A stretch of 64,000 nt of DNA from contig NZ_CACSJA010000021.1 of assembly GCF_902706035.1 (NCBI RefSeq), forward strand, positions 1-64,000, in the 5' to 3' direction. The translations under genes and the position numbers were made by a program. This stretch comes from Pantoea sp. 18069 (GTDB lineage Bacteria > Pseudomonadota > Gammaproteobacteria > Burkholderiales > Burkholderiaceae_C). The number at the start of each line of letters is the position of its first letter. The stretch's first letter is position 1. Below are positions 44,487 to 53,162 of the stretch, piece by piece. The notes beneath the pieces are model-generated. The model searched no databases and had not been told where the DNA came from. It saw only the letters and a list, made by a program, of their open reading frames with translations.

Positions 44487-45419
44487 ATGACGACTCCTTC
44501 CCAGAACCTGCAAGGTGTGTTCTCGCCGGTGCTCACGCCGTTTTCCGCCGACTTGCGGCCCGACCCGGACCGCTTTGTGAAGCACTGCCGGTGGCTGCTC
44601 GATCAAGATGTCGGACTGGCGATTTTCGGCACCAACTCCGAGGCCGCTTCGCTGTCCCTGCGCGAGCGAATCGACCTGCTCGAGCACCTGATAGCGCATG
44701 GCATTGCGCCCGACAGGCTCATGCCTGGCACGGCCAGCTGTTGCCTGACGGAAAGCATAGAAATGACCAAGGCGGCGGTGGCCGCGGGTTGCGCCGGCGT
44801 GCTCATGCTGCCGCCGTTCTATTACAAGGGCGTGAGCGACGAGGGGCTGTACCGCAGCTTCTCGACCATCATTGAAGCGGTGGCCGATGAGCGCCTGAAG
44901 ATCTACCTCTATCACATCCCGCCCGTCTCGCAGGTGCCCATCAGCCTGGCGTTGATCGAGCGCTTGCTCAAGAGCTATCCCGGCGCGATCGCCGGCGTCA
45001 AGGACAGCTCCGGTGACCTTGACGGCATGCTGGCGATGATCCGCGAGTTCTCCGGCCAGGGCTTCTCGGTGTTTGCCGGCAGCGAGGCGCTGCTGCTGGA
45101 GAACCGGCGCGCGGGCGGTGCGGGCTGCATTACCGCGACGGGCAATGTGAATCCCACGGCCATCATGCGCCTGTACCGTGAATGGCAAAGCCCGGACGCG
45201 GACCAGCAGCAGCAAGCCTTGGTTCAATCGCGCGGCGCATTTGCGCAGTTCCCCATGATTGCGGGAATGAAGGCGGCCATCGCCTGGAAATCCGGGCGCA
45301 GCGACTGGCTGCATGTGCGCCCACCGCTGCTTGATCTGGACGAAGCCCAGCAGCAGGCGCTGCAGTCTCTACTGGCCTCCATGGACTTTGACATTCCAAA
45401 TGCCGGGCAGCTTGTCTGA
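44487..45419 (+). CDS. Dihydrodipicolinate synthase/N-acetylneuraminate lyase family aldolase
   Basis: A 310-residue class I aldolase-fold protein. GTNSEAASLSLRER (about residues 49-62) is the variant of the GTTGE substrate loop, Tyr lies in YLYHIPPV (about 141) and the Schiff-base Lys in AGVKDSSGD (about 171). It is not the lysine-pathway DapA, given the altered loop and context. It follows the truncated UxaA-family gene by 76 bp, so a keto-deoxy sugar acid is a plausible substrate. A strong terminator follows. Confidence 0.88.
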   Translation: MTTPSQNLQGVFSPVLTPFSADLRPDPDRFVKHCRWLLDQDVGLAIFGTNSEAASLSLRERIDLLEHLIAHGIAPDRLMPGTASCCLTESIEMTKAAVAAGCAGVLMLPPFYYKGVSDEGLYRSFSTIIEAVADERLKIYLYHIPPVSQVPISLALIERLLKSYPGAIAGVKDSSGDLDGMLAMIREFSGQGFSVFAGSEALLLENRRAGGAGCITATGNVNPTAIMRLYREWQSPDADQQQQALVQSRGAFAQFPMIAGMKAAIAWKSGRSDWLHVRPPLLDLDEAQQQALQSLLASMDFDIPNAGQLV

Positions 45420-45437
45420 AGCGTGATTCACCAGTGC

Positions 45438-45467
45438 AAAAACGCCGGCCTGCACGCCGGCGTTTTT
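45438..45467 (+). terminator. Terminator after DapA-family gene
   Basis: AAAAACGCCGGC / GCCGGCGTTTTT 12-bp stem with a 6-nt loop ending in a T-run. It separates the aldolase from the downstream ABC operon. Confidence 0.93.
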
Positions 45468-45637
45468 GTTTCCGCCGCACCGCCACGGCGTCGCAATCCC
45501 CGGATTTGCCTCATCTGCGTGCAGGTTGATCGCAAATGGTGCGCGCCGCCTTGCCGCATGCCGTTCTCCAGAGGGGAAAGCGCCGGGAAAAGTGTGAAAA
45601 CAGCTGGCACGCAGCTTGCTTGAATGGCTTTGACTGC

Positions 45638-45649
45638 CTTGTGTACAAG
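45638..45649. promoter_or_regulatory. GntR-type operator upstream of ABC operon
   Basis: CTTGTGTACAAG is a near-perfect palindrome, mismatched only at the central GT. It lies 57 bp before the receptor start. CTTGTATACA, an almost identical element, lies before atzF (51839-51848, minus strand), suggesting shared control by the GntR gene at 49.3 kb. Confidence 0.5.
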
Positions 45650-45705
45650 AGAGTATTCAAGGGCAGATCGATTTTCGCCAAAGCCCAACTCAAGAAGGAA
45701 CTGCC

Positions 45706-46647
45706 ATGTTTTCACGTCGACTCTTGCTTGCTTCTTTGACTTCTTCTGCACTGGCAGCGTCCGTGGTGGCGCCCGCGCACGCCGCAGACAAGGTCATCAA
45801 GGTCGGCACCTTGAAGCTGATCCATGGCATCACGCCGTACTTCTATGACAGGTTCACGCCGGCCGGCTACAGGATAGAAGTGATTCCTTTCGAGACCCCG
45901 ACCGACGGCAAGAACGCCGTGGTCACCAAGTCGGTGGACTTCGGCACCTATGGCCTTGCAGCCGCGACGCTGGGCGCGGCGGCTGGCGAGCCGGTGGTGA
46001 TCATTGCGCCGCAGTGCAATGGCGGCATCGCGATCGTGGTGCGCAAGGACGGCGGCGTGGCCGCGTTCAAGGGCCTGAAGGACAAGCGCGTGGGCATTCT
46101 GCCGGGCTCGACCCAGGAAGCCGTGTTCCTCGACCGCCTCAAGGCCGAAGGCATGACGATCAAGGATGTGAAGTCGGTGCGCGTGTCGTTCAGCGAGATG
46201 GCCGGAGCGCTCGAGCGCGGCGACATCGACGCCTATGTGGGCGCCGAGCCCGGCCCGTCGATCAGCGTGGTCAAGGGCGTGGGCAAGGTGCTCGAGTACC
46301 CGTACAGCACGCCCACGGGCGCGGTGAACATGGTCATGACCACCCATGCGGACACCGTGAAAGACAAGGCCGAACTCGCCAAGGTATTCCTTGAAATCCA
46401 TCGCAAGGCATCGGAGTACGCCATGGCCAACCGGCCCGCGCTGATCGAGATGGCCGGCGCCAGGCTGGGCCTGCCGGCCGATGTCGCCAACCTGGCCGCG
46501 GACAACGTCAAGCTGACCTGGAAGATCGACGACGACTGGATACAGCGCAGCAAGTACTACGGCTCGCTGATGCTCGAGCGCAAGCAGATCCGCAAGCTGC
46601 CCGACTACAGCCGCTTCATCGTGACGGGCCTCAACCCCCAGTCCTGA
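45706..46647 (+). CDS. ABC transporter substrate-binding protein (NitT/TauT, NMT1-like)
   Basis: A 313-residue periplasmic receptor. The leader MFSRRLLLASL has a twin-arginine-like start and cleavage near PAHAA (residue 27). GTLKLIHGITPYFYDRF and DGKNAVVTKSVDFGTYG are the N-terminal substrate cleft of NMT1/TauA-like proteins. The family covers pyrimidines, sulfonates, nitrate and related ions; here the ligand is unknown. It begins a four-gene operon with permease, ATPase and a hydrolase. Confidence 0.9.
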   Translation: MFSRRLLLASLTSSALAASVVAPAHAADKVIKVGTLKLIHGITPYFYDRFTPAGYRIEVIPFETPTDGKNAVVTKSVDFGTYGLAAATLGAAAGEPVVIIAPQCNGGIAIVVRKDGGVAAFKGLKDKRVGILPGSTQEAVFLDRLKAEGMTIKDVKSVRVSFSEMAGALERGDIDAYVGAEPGPSISVVKGVGKVLEYPYSTPTGAVNMVMTTHADTVKDKAELAKVFLEIHRKASEYAMANRPALIEMAGARLGLPADVANLAADNVKLTWKIDDDWIQRSKYYGSLMLERKQIRKLPDYSRFIVTGLNPQS

Positions 46648-46687
46648 TCGCTCTCCCGCCCTGCAGCCCGTTCCGGAAAGATCCGCC

Positions 46688-47581
46688 ATGTCCACTTCCA
46701 CCCTTGATACCAGTGCGCGTGCCATGCCCCATGCCACTGCGGCCCAGGCGCAGAACCTTGCGCCAGAGTTCGTGATGCCGGCCCAGCCCGGCGCGCTGCA
46801 CCTGTGGCTGGTGAAATGGGTGGTGCCGGCGCTGCTGCCGCTGGCCTTGCTGCTGGCCTGGGACCTGGCCATTCGCTGGTCGGGAACCATGCTCGTGCCG
46901 CCGCCCAAGGAAGTGGCGCTGATGCTCTGGGATTTCGCGTTTGGCGGCATCTACGACGATGCCTTCAGCGAAACCCTGGGCACGCACTGGCTGCAGTCGA
47001 TGGCGCGCGTCTATGGCGCGTTTGCGCTGGCCGCGCTGGTCGGCATTCCGCTGGGCCTGGTGATAGGCAAGAACGCGACGATACGCCGCGTGGTCGACCC
47101 CACGCTGCAGATGCTGCGCCCCGTGCCGGTCACGGCCTGGCTGCCGCTGTCGATGATCTTCTTCGGCGTGGGCCCGAACGCCGCGATCTTCCTGGTGTTC
47201 CTGGGCGCGTTCTTTCCCATCGTGATCAACACCACGTTCGGCGTGAAATCGGTCGAGGTGCGCCTGTTCGAAGCCGCGGCGATGCTGGGCTGCTCGGGCG
47301 CCTCGATGTTCCGCCAGGTGGTGCTGCCCGCGGCGCTGCCGTCGATCTTCAACGGCCTGCGCCTGGGCCACGGCATTGCCTGGTTCCTGATCGTGGTCGG
47401 CGAGATGACCGGCGTGCCCGAAGGCCTGGGCGCGGCCATCATGGACGGCCGCATGCTCTCGCGCACCGATGTCGTGATCTCGGGAATGGTCGTCATCGGC
47501 TTCACGGGCTTTGTCACCGACCGCCTGCTCGTCGCACTCAACAACCGTCTGCTCAAGTGGAGCCCGCAACACAATGTCTGA
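46688..47581 (+). CDS. ABC transporter permease (NitT/TauT type)
   Basis: A 297-residue BPD-type permease with about six membrane helices from residue 38. The EAA loop EAAAMLGCSGASMFRQVVLPAALPSI (about 195-220) that docks with the ATPase is clear. A hydrophilic N-terminal extension of about 35 residues is present. The last 8 bp overlap the ATPase gene. Confidence 0.92.
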   Translation: MSTSTLDTSARAMPHATAAQAQNLAPEFVMPAQPGALHLWLVKWVVPALLPLALLLAWDLAIRWSGTMLVPPPKEVALMLWDFAFGGIYDDAFSETLGTHWLQSMARVYGAFALAALVGIPLGLVIGKNATIRRVVDPTLQMLRPVPVTAWLPLSMIFFGVGPNAAIFLVFLGAFFPIVINTTFGVKSVEVRLFEAAAMLGCSGASMFRQVVLPAALPSIFNGLRLGHGIAWFLIVVGEMTGVPEGLGAAIMDGRMLSRTDVVISGMVVIGFTGFVTDRLLVALNNRLLKWSPQHNV

Positions 47582-48371
47582 TTCCATCGCCACCCGCGCG
47601 CCTACGCCCATTCTCGACATTGCCAACGTCAGCAAGGTCTTCAACCTCAACGGCCGTCCCATCCATGCGCTCAAGGACGTCAACCTGCAGATCCACAAAG
47701 GCGAATTCGTCTGCCTGATCGGTGCCTCGGGCTGCGGCAAATCCACGCTGCTGCGCATCATGGGCGGCTTCGAGCCGGTGTCTACGGGTTCGGCTCGCAT
47801 GTACCACGCGCCCATCCAGGCGCCCGGGCCCGAGCGCGGCATGGTGTTCCAGGATTACGGCCTGTTCCCCTGGCTCACGGTGCGCGAGAACATCGCTTTC
47901 GGCCCCAAGCAGCGCGGCCTGCCCGCGGCCCGGCTCAAGGAGATTTCGGACCGCTTCGTGAACATGGTGGGCCTGGGCAAGTTCGCCGAGCATTTCCCCA
48001 ACCAGCTGTCGGGCGGAATGAAGCAGCGCGTCTCGATCGCGCGCGCGCTGGCCAATGACTGCGAAGTCTTGCTGATGGACGAGCCGTTCGGCGCGCTCGA
48101 TGCGCTCACGCGCGAAGTGCTGCAGCAGGAGCTGCTCGACATCTGGGCCAAGACCAGACTGACGGTGATTTTCGTGACCCATGCAGTGGAAGAGGCGGTT
48201 CTTCTGGCCGACCGCGTGGTGGTCATGACCGCGGGCCCGGGCCGCGTGGAACGCGACTACCGGATTCCGCTGGAGCGCCCGCGCTGCATCACCGCGCCCG
48301 AGTTCAACGTGGTGCGCCGTGAGCTGACCGAAATGCTCAGCAGCCATGTGTCGCTGCCCAAGGCCGCGTGA
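47574..48371 (+). CDS. ABC transporter ATP-binding protein (NitT/TauT type)
   Basis: A 265-residue ATPase. Walker A GASGCGKST (about residues 50-58), Q-loop FQDYGLFPWLTV, signature LSGGMKQRVSIARAL, Walker B VLLMDEPFGALDA and switch THAVEEAV are all intact. ATG 47574 overlaps the permease end; its TGA overlaps the hydrolase ATG. This tight coupling indicates one transcript. Confidence 0.94.
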   Translation: MSDSIATRAPTPILDIANVSKVFNLNGRPIHALKDVNLQIHKGEFVCLIGASGCGKSTLLRIMGGFEPVSTGSARMYHAPIQAPGPERGMVFQDYGLFPWLTVRENIAFGPKQRGLPAARLKEISDRFVNMVGLGKFAEHFPNQLSGGMKQRVSIARALANDCEVLLMDEPFGALDALTREVLQQELLDIWAKTRLTVIFVTHAVEEAVLLADRVVVMTAGPGRVERDYRIPLERPRCITAPEFNVVRRELTEMLSSHVSLPKAA

Positions 48372-49180
48372 TGATAGACAGCCTGCAGGCCCTGCCCCAG
48401 GCGTTGCGCGACGCGGCCTATGACAACACGGCCGCGGTGCGTGACAGCGCGGCGCAGCTCGCAGGCTTTGACGCGCGCAGCGACGCGCTGGTGGCGCGCG
48501 TGGTCGGCCAGATCGACCAGCGCTACGGAGCTGCCCAGCGCCAGGTCTTCGACTACTTCGCGGGCCGAGCCGACGCGCCCACGCTGCTGTTCATTCACGG
48601 CGGCTACTGGCAGATGCGCCACAAGAACAGCTTTCGCTTTGTCGCCGAAGGCGCGCTGGCGCTGGGCATCAACGCCGCGCTGCTGGGCTATACGCTGGCG
48701 CCCCAGGCCAGCCTCGCGCAGATCGTGCAGGAGGTGCGGCAAGGCATTGCGGCCGTGCGCGCCCATGCACAGATGCTGGGCCGCAGCGGCGATGTGCTGC
48801 TGTGCGGCTGGTCGGCCGGCGGCCATCTGGCGGCGCTGGGCCTGGGCTGCGAAGGCGTGCGCGCGGGCCTGGGCATCAGCGGCATCTACGATCTTGCGCC
48901 GCTGCAGCACACGTATCTCAACGCGGCCTTGCAGCTCACGCCGGCCGAAGTGCAGACGCTGAGCCCGCTGCATTTGCCACCCGTGAACAAGCCGTTCGTG
49001 ACCGCGTTTGGCACGGCGGAACTGGCGCAGCTGCAGGCGCAGAGCCAGGCGTTTGCGCGGTATCGCGAGGGTTGCGCAGGCGGGCTGCTGGCCGTTGAAG
49101 ATGCCGACCATTTCAGCATCTTGAATGCGCTGGCCGATTCGCAGGGGGCGCTGTTGCAGCGGTTGATTTCCTGTCTGTAG
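48371..49180 (+). CDS. Alpha/beta hydrolase (arylformamidase/BD-FAE-like)
   Basis: A 269-residue cytosolic hydrolase. The oxyanion motif HGGYW (about residues 76-80), nucleophile GWSAGGHL (Ser at about 144) and C-terminal DADHFS (His) give a complete Ser-Asp-His type triad. HGGYW is typical of kynurenine-formamidase-like and related amide/ester hydrolases. Its start overlaps the ATPase stop, so it probably hydrolyses the imported compound. The substrate is unknown. Confidence 0.87.
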   Translation: MIDSLQALPQALRDAAYDNTAAVRDSAAQLAGFDARSDALVARVVGQIDQRYGAAQRQVFDYFAGRADAPTLLFIHGGYWQMRHKNSFRFVAEGALALGINAALLGYTLAPQASLAQIVQEVRQGIAAVRAHAQMLGRSGDVLLCGWSAGGHLAALGLGCEGVRAGLGISGIYDLAPLQHTYLNAALQLTPAEVQTLSPLHLPPVNKPFVTAFGTAELAQLQAQSQAFARYREGCAGGLLAVEDADHFSILNALADSQGALLQRLISCL

Positions 49181-49194
49181 AACCGGGGTGTGCT

Positions 49195-49300
49195 CATTTT
49201 TAGGGCAGGCCGTTCATGGTTCGACGGGCTCACCACGAACGGGGGAGCCGTGCGTCCGGAGTCCAGAGCCCGTCGAAGGATCGAAGGATGAACGGCCTGC
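49195..49300. repeat. Dispersed composite repeat, partial copy 3
   Basis: GGCCGTTCATGGTTCGACGG followed by GCTCACCACGAACGG (49210-49244) matches 26.6 kb in the same orientation and 62.87 kb inverted. CCCGTCGAAGGATCGAAGGA and GAACGGCCTGCGCT follow. It lacks the CTCTCAAGAAACAGC core. Confidence 0.7.
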
Positions 49301-49317
49301 GCTACAGAAGAAAAGAC

Positions 49318-49995
49318 TCAAGCCGCAACCCGCCCCTGCCTGGCCGCCTGCAGCGTATGCAAGGTGATTTTCTTCACTTCATCGCGGCTCACCGCTATGT
49401 GTTTTTGCAGCAGCGCCTTGGTCGTGGCCGTATCGCGTTCGAGCAGCGTCTGCAGAATCTGCGCATGCTCGTCATAGGCCGCTTCGATGCGGTAGTTGCG
49501 CGTGAATTCGAGGCGCCGCACGATGCGGATGCGCTCGGTCAGATCGCAGTGGATGCGCGCCATTTCCAGGTTGCCGCTGGCATGCACCAGCGCCATGTGG
49601 AACGCTTCATCCATCTGCGAGACTTCGGCGCACGCATGAAGCCGCTGGGACGGCGCCACGCACCACAGCGCGCACAAGGGCGCCAGCCTTTGCGCGAGAT
49701 CGGGCGCCGCGCCCAGCAGGTCTATGGCCGCGCATTCGAGCACCGAGCGCACGTCGTAGAGCTGCTCGAACACATGGAAGTCTATGCTGTTGACCAGCCA
49801 GCCGAGCTTGGGCATGACCGAGATATAGCCTTCGCGCTGCAGCCGCACCAGCGCCTCGCGTATCGGGGTGCGGCTCATGCCCAGCAGCGCGCTGACTTCG
49901 TTTTCACTGAAGCGGTCACCGGGAACGAAGTGAAAGTTGTCTAGCGCCTGCTTGAGCTGTGTGTACGCCGAAGCGGCGAGGCTGGTGTGGGCCAC
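49318..49995 (-). CDS. GntR-family regulator (FadR/FCD type)
   Basis: A 225-residue regulator. The N-terminal winged HTH reads GDRFSENEVSALLGMSRTPIREALVRL (about residues 26-52), followed by an all-helical FCD ligand domain with the metal-binding Asp/His pattern. The GTG start at 49995 is preceded by AGGAGA at good spacing. It lies 32 bp after atzF on the same strand, and CTTGTnTACA palindromes precede both atzF and the ABC operon to its left, so it is the likely regulator of both. Confidence 0.88.
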   Translation of the reverse strand: MAHTSLAASAYTQLKQALDNFHFVPGDRFSENEVSALLGMSRTPIREALVRLQREGYISVMPKLGWLVNSIDFHVFEQLYDVRSVLECAAIDLLGAAPDLAQRLAPLCALWCVAPSQRLHACAEVSQMDEAFHMALVHASGNLEMARIHCDLTERIRIVRRLEFTRNYRIEAAYDEHAQILQTLLERDTATTKALLQKHIAVSRDEVKKITLHTLQAARQGRVAA

Positions 49996-50027
49996 GGTGG
50001 TCTCCTGGTTTCTTGTCGTGTGACGGT

Positions 50028-51824
50028 CTAGCGCAGGCTGTTGCAATACGCGCGCCAGCCGCCGAAATTCGTGATGTCGGTGGCCTGGGCCAGTGCATGG
50101 GCTTCGCAGATGAAGCCCTTGCAGGTCTCGCCGCTGGCCAGGGTGACCGAGCCGATTCCCAGCGGTGACGGCACGCCCGCGACAAAGCGCCCGAAGTGGG
50201 CCAGCGGCATCTCCCAGACTTCGACGGCAATTGCCGCGCCATCTTGCGCGCGTGACAGCCCGGGCTTGGGCGGCACCGTGCCTTGCAAGGCATAGAGGCG
50301 GTAGCTGGCGCTGGTGTGCGTGGCCTGCACGAAGCGCGCGCCGCAACTGTGCAGTTCATGGTTGAGCGGCATGCCGCGCAGATGCGCGCCGACCACGGCC
50401 ACCTTGATCATTTCGCCGTGCGCGGCCACGTTCCAGGTGGCGGGCTCTGCGCTGGCGCTGGCGCTGGCCTGCAGGCCCGTGACGCCCGCGGGCAGGCCGG
50501 CGTGCTGCTCGAGCTGCGCCGCCCAGCGCACCAGATCGGGCTCGCGCCAGCCGGGTGCTATCAGCGTGATGCCAAACGGCAGACCGTCGGGCAGGCGGCT
50601 GGCGGGAATGGCGATTGCCGACCAGCCCAGCAGGTTCACGAAGTTGGTATAGACGCCCATCTCCGAGTTGACGGCAATGGGGTCGGCCATGACTTCATCG
50701 ATGCGCGGATGGCGCGGCGCGGTGGGCACGCACAGCACATCCCACTGCTGCCAGATCTGCTCGGCCTGCTGCTTGAGGGCCAGCAGCCGGTACTGGGCGG
50801 CGAACGTATCGGCCGCGGAAAACTTCTGGGCCACATCGAGCACGCTGCGCACCACGGGCAGCATTTTTTCAGGCTGCTGCTCGTAGATGCTGCGCGCGCC
50901 GACCACGCGTTCCGCGACCCACGGGCCCTGGTAGAGAAGCTGCGCGACTTCGAACAGCATGTCGAAGGAAATGTCCTGCAGCTGGGCGGTCCGGGCCTGC
51001 AGCTGCGCCGAGAAGGCGGCGAACGCGGCTTCGTAGCCGGCCGAGAGCTTGCGGGCCGCGGGCGTGGCCACGCGCAGCTGCGCCAGCGGCTTGTGCGCGG
51101 GCGCCATGGGCCGGGGCCGCGAGTAGCCGTCCGCCGCATCCAGCCCTTCCATCAGCGACATCACGCGTGCGCTGTCCGCGACGGTGCAGGCCAGCACGCC
51201 AATGCAGTCCAGCGTGCGGCAGGCAGGCACCAAACCGGTGCCGCTGACTGCACCAGGCGTGGGTTTGAGGCCCACGATCTGGTTGAAGCCCGCGGGAATG
51301 CGCCCCGACCCCGCGGTGTCGGTCGACAGCGCGAAAGGCACGAGACCGCGTGCGACGACCGAGGCCGAACCCGAGCTCGAGCCGCCGCAGATCAGGCGGC
51401 TGTCAAACGTATTCGGCACGACGCCGTAGGGCGAGCGCGTGCCGACCAGGCCGGTCGCGAACTGGTCGAGGTTGGTCTTGCCCAGAACGATGGCGCCGGA
51501 ATTTTTAAGGCGTTGAACGGCAAACGCATCGCTTTGGGCAACGTAAGCGAATTCCTCGCAGGCCGCGGTGGTGAGAAAGCCCGCGACATCGATGTTGTCC
51601 TTGACCGCGAAGGGCACGCCATACAGCGGCAGCTGGTCGCGTCCCAGCGTTTGCTCCAGCGCGGCAAGTTCTTTGATTTGCGCCTGCAGCTGTTCAATGC
51701 TGGCAATGCTTATCCAGGCTGTATCCCCTGCATCGCAGGCACGCCGCTGCGACTCCAGCAGGTCGGCCGGTGTTGCGCCCCGGGCGTATGCGTTCTTCCA
51801 ATCTTCGAGTGTGCCGATCAGCAT
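50028..51824 (-). CDS. Allophanate hydrolase (AtzF type)
   Basis: A 598-residue amidase-signature enzyme that splits allophanate to ammonia and CO2. The catalytic Lys lies in VKDNID (about residue 75), Ser in GGSSSGSASVVA (about 153) and Ser in STDTAGSGRIP (about 175). The separate C-terminal domain (GEMIKVAVVGAHLRGMPLNH to GGWRAYCNSL) is diagnostic of AtzF/allophanate hydrolase. Urea carboxylase, the usual partner, is not nearby. It is transcribed with the GntR gene. Confidence 0.93.
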   Translation of the reverse strand: MLIGTLEDWKNAYARGATPADLLESQRRACDAGDTAWISIASIEQLQAQIKELAALEQTLGRDQLPLYGVPFAVKDNIDVAGFLTTAACEEFAYVAQSDAFAVQRLKNSGAIVLGKTNLDQFATGLVGTRSPYGVVPNTFDSRLICGGSSSGSASVVARGLVPFALSTDTAGSGRIPAGFNQIVGLKPTPGAVSGTGLVPACRTLDCIGVLACTVADSARVMSLMEGLDAADGYSRPRPMAPAHKPLAQLRVATPAARKLSAGYEAAFAAFSAQLQARTAQLQDISFDMLFEVAQLLYQGPWVAERVVGARSIYEQQPEKMLPVVRSVLDVAQKFSAADTFAAQYRLLALKQQAEQIWQQWDVLCVPTAPRHPRIDEVMADPIAVNSEMGVYTNFVNLLGWSAIAIPASRLPDGLPFGITLIAPGWREPDLVRWAAQLEQHAGLPAGVTGLQASASASAEPATWNVAAHGEMIKVAVVGAHLRGMPLNHELHSCGARFVQATHTSASYRLYALQGTVPPKPGLSRAQDGAAIAVEVWEMPLAHFGRFVAGVPSPLGIGSVTLASGETCKGFICEAHALAQATDITNFGGWRAYCNSLR

Positions 51825-51836
51825 GATGAATACCCT

Positions 51837-51848
51837 GATGTATACAAG
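51837..51848. promoter_or_regulatory. GntR-type operator upstream of atzF
   Basis: On the minus strand CTTGTATACATC contains the TGTATACA palindrome (51839-51846), 15 bp before the atzF start codon. It resembles CTTGTGTACAAG at 45638. Confidence 0.45.
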
Positions 51849-51921
51849 ATGCGCTGATCAAGCAGTTTGTGTGCCAGCTGGCGCTGGCCGCAGGAGACTC
51901 AGGGGAGCGTGCCGCCGCTGC

Positions 51922-52599
51922 TCAGGACGACTGCGCTGCGGACATGCTGCGCAACACGTTTTCACCGGCTTTCTGGACATGCGCGCCACACAGCGCGGCT
52001 GCGGTCTGCGCGTCGCCTTTTTCTATGGCGGTCACGATGGCGTCGAGCTCGGCCAGCGTCTGCGGCAGGCGCCCGGGTTGGGACAGGGAGATGCGGCGCA
52101 GCACGGTCACGCGGTTGTTGAGTTGCTTGAGCATCTGGCCCGCGACCAGATTGCCGCAGCCTTCGACCAGGATGTCGTAGAACTGGTTCTTCAGCGTCAG
52201 CAGCGCCGCCTTGTCGTGCTCCTGGTCCAGGCGCACGAGTTCGTCGAGCTTGGCCCGCAGCGCCTGGCGCTGCGCGGCCGTGGCGTGCAGGGCAAAGCCT
52301 TTTCCCGCGAGGCTTTCGAGACTGGCGCGGACTTCGTAGATGTCACGCACTTCCTGCACCGAAATGCTGGTGACTTCGGGGCCCTTGTGCGGAATGATGG
52401 TGATCAGTCCTTCGGCCTGCAGGTGCTGCAGCGACTCGCGCAGGCAGGAGCGGCTCACATCGAGGCTTTCGCACAGCTCGCGTTCGGAGAGTTTCTGGCC
52501 CGCGGCAAGAACGCCATCGAGGATGGCGGTGCGCAGGGCATTGGTCGTTCGTTGGCGCAACGAAGTGTCTTCGCGGGGAACACGCAGCATCTGGTTCAT
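51922..52599 (-). CDS. GntR-family regulator (FadR/FCD type)
   Basis: A 225-residue regulator with an N-terminal wHTH (GQKLSERELCESLDVSRSCLRESLQHLQAEGLI, about residues 34-66) and an FCD helical domain. It is divergent from the carboxymuconolactone decarboxylase-like operon across 154 bp containing a perfect 19-bp palindrome and a matching half-site. It is the likely repressor of that operon, relieved by a pathway acid. Confidence 0.92.
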   Translation of the reverse strand: MNQMLRVPREDTSLRQRTTNALRTAILDGVLAAGQKLSERELCESLDVSRSCLRESLQHLQAEGLITIIPHKGPEVTSISVQEVRDIYEVRASLESLAGKGFALHATAAQRQALRAKLDELVRLDQEHDKAALLTLKNQFYDILVEGCGNLVAGQMLKQLNNRVTVLRRISLSQPGRLPQTLAELDAIVTAIEKGDAQTAAALCGAHVQKAGENVLRSMSAAQSS

Positions 52600-52628
52600 G
52601 CAAGCATCCTACTTGGTTCTCATGCAAT

Positions 52629-52700
52629 CAGATTGTCATACACAGAAATCCGACGCAGCGCAATGCACGTTTTCATGATGTCAGATTGTCTGACAATCTG
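52629..52700. promoter_or_regulatory. Operator region of the second GntR regulator
   Basis: CAGATTGTCTGACAATCTG (52682-52700) is a perfect inverted repeat with a single central base; its TTGTCTGACAA core fits the FadR-subfamily TNGTNNNACNA pattern. A lone half-site CAGATTGTCA starts at 52629, 30 bp from the regulator start. This would allow control of both divergent promoters. Confidence 0.7.
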
Positions 52701-52753
52701 AATAATAAGCACCATCACCGCTTTTCGCGGTCTTCCACTACCAAGGAGCTTTC

Positions 52754-53152
52754 ATGACCCGTGCCTACGCCCCCAAGAACCCGGCGCTGTTCGACCAGGG
52801 CCTGTCCACCCGCCGCGAAGTGCTGGGCGCTGAATATGTCGATGCGTCGATCAAGAACGCGACCGACTTCAACATCGACATGCAGGAACTGGTCACGCAG
52901 TACTGCTGGGGCGATGTCTGGAATCGTCCAGGCCTGGAGCGCAAGACCCGCTCTTTCCTGAACCTGGCGATGATCACGGCGCTGAACCGTCCGCATGAGC
53001 TCAAGCTCCATGTGCGCGGTGCCATCAACAACGGGCTGACCAAGGAAGAGATCAAGGAAGTGTTCCTGCAGGCCGCGATCTACTGTGGCGTTCCCGCGGC
53101 GATCGACTCCTTCCGCGTGGCATCGGAAGTGTTCAAAGAGATGGACCTTTGA
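52754..53152 (+). CDS. Carboxymuconolactone decarboxylase family protein (PcaC-like)
   Basis: A 132-residue AhpD-like/CMD-fold protein. The region QYCWGDVWNRPGLERKTRSFLNLAMI and ELKLHVRGAINNGLTKEEIKEV matches 4-carboxymuconolactone decarboxylase (PcaC), and CGVPA near residue 118 is typical. No CxxC redox pair is present, so decarboxylase/isomerase-type rather than peroxidase activity. First gene of the operon, 10 bp before the dehydrogenase. It is probably a PcaC relative acting in another pathway, because no other protocatechuate genes are nearby. Confidence 0.9.
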   Translation: MTRAYAPKNPALFDQGLSTRREVLGAEYVDASIKNATDFNIDMQELVTQYCWGDVWNRPGLERKTRSFLNLAMITALNRPHELKLHVRGAINNGLTKEEIKEVFLQAAIYCGVPAAIDSFRVASEVFKEMDL

Positions 53153-53162
53153 GGGGACACAC

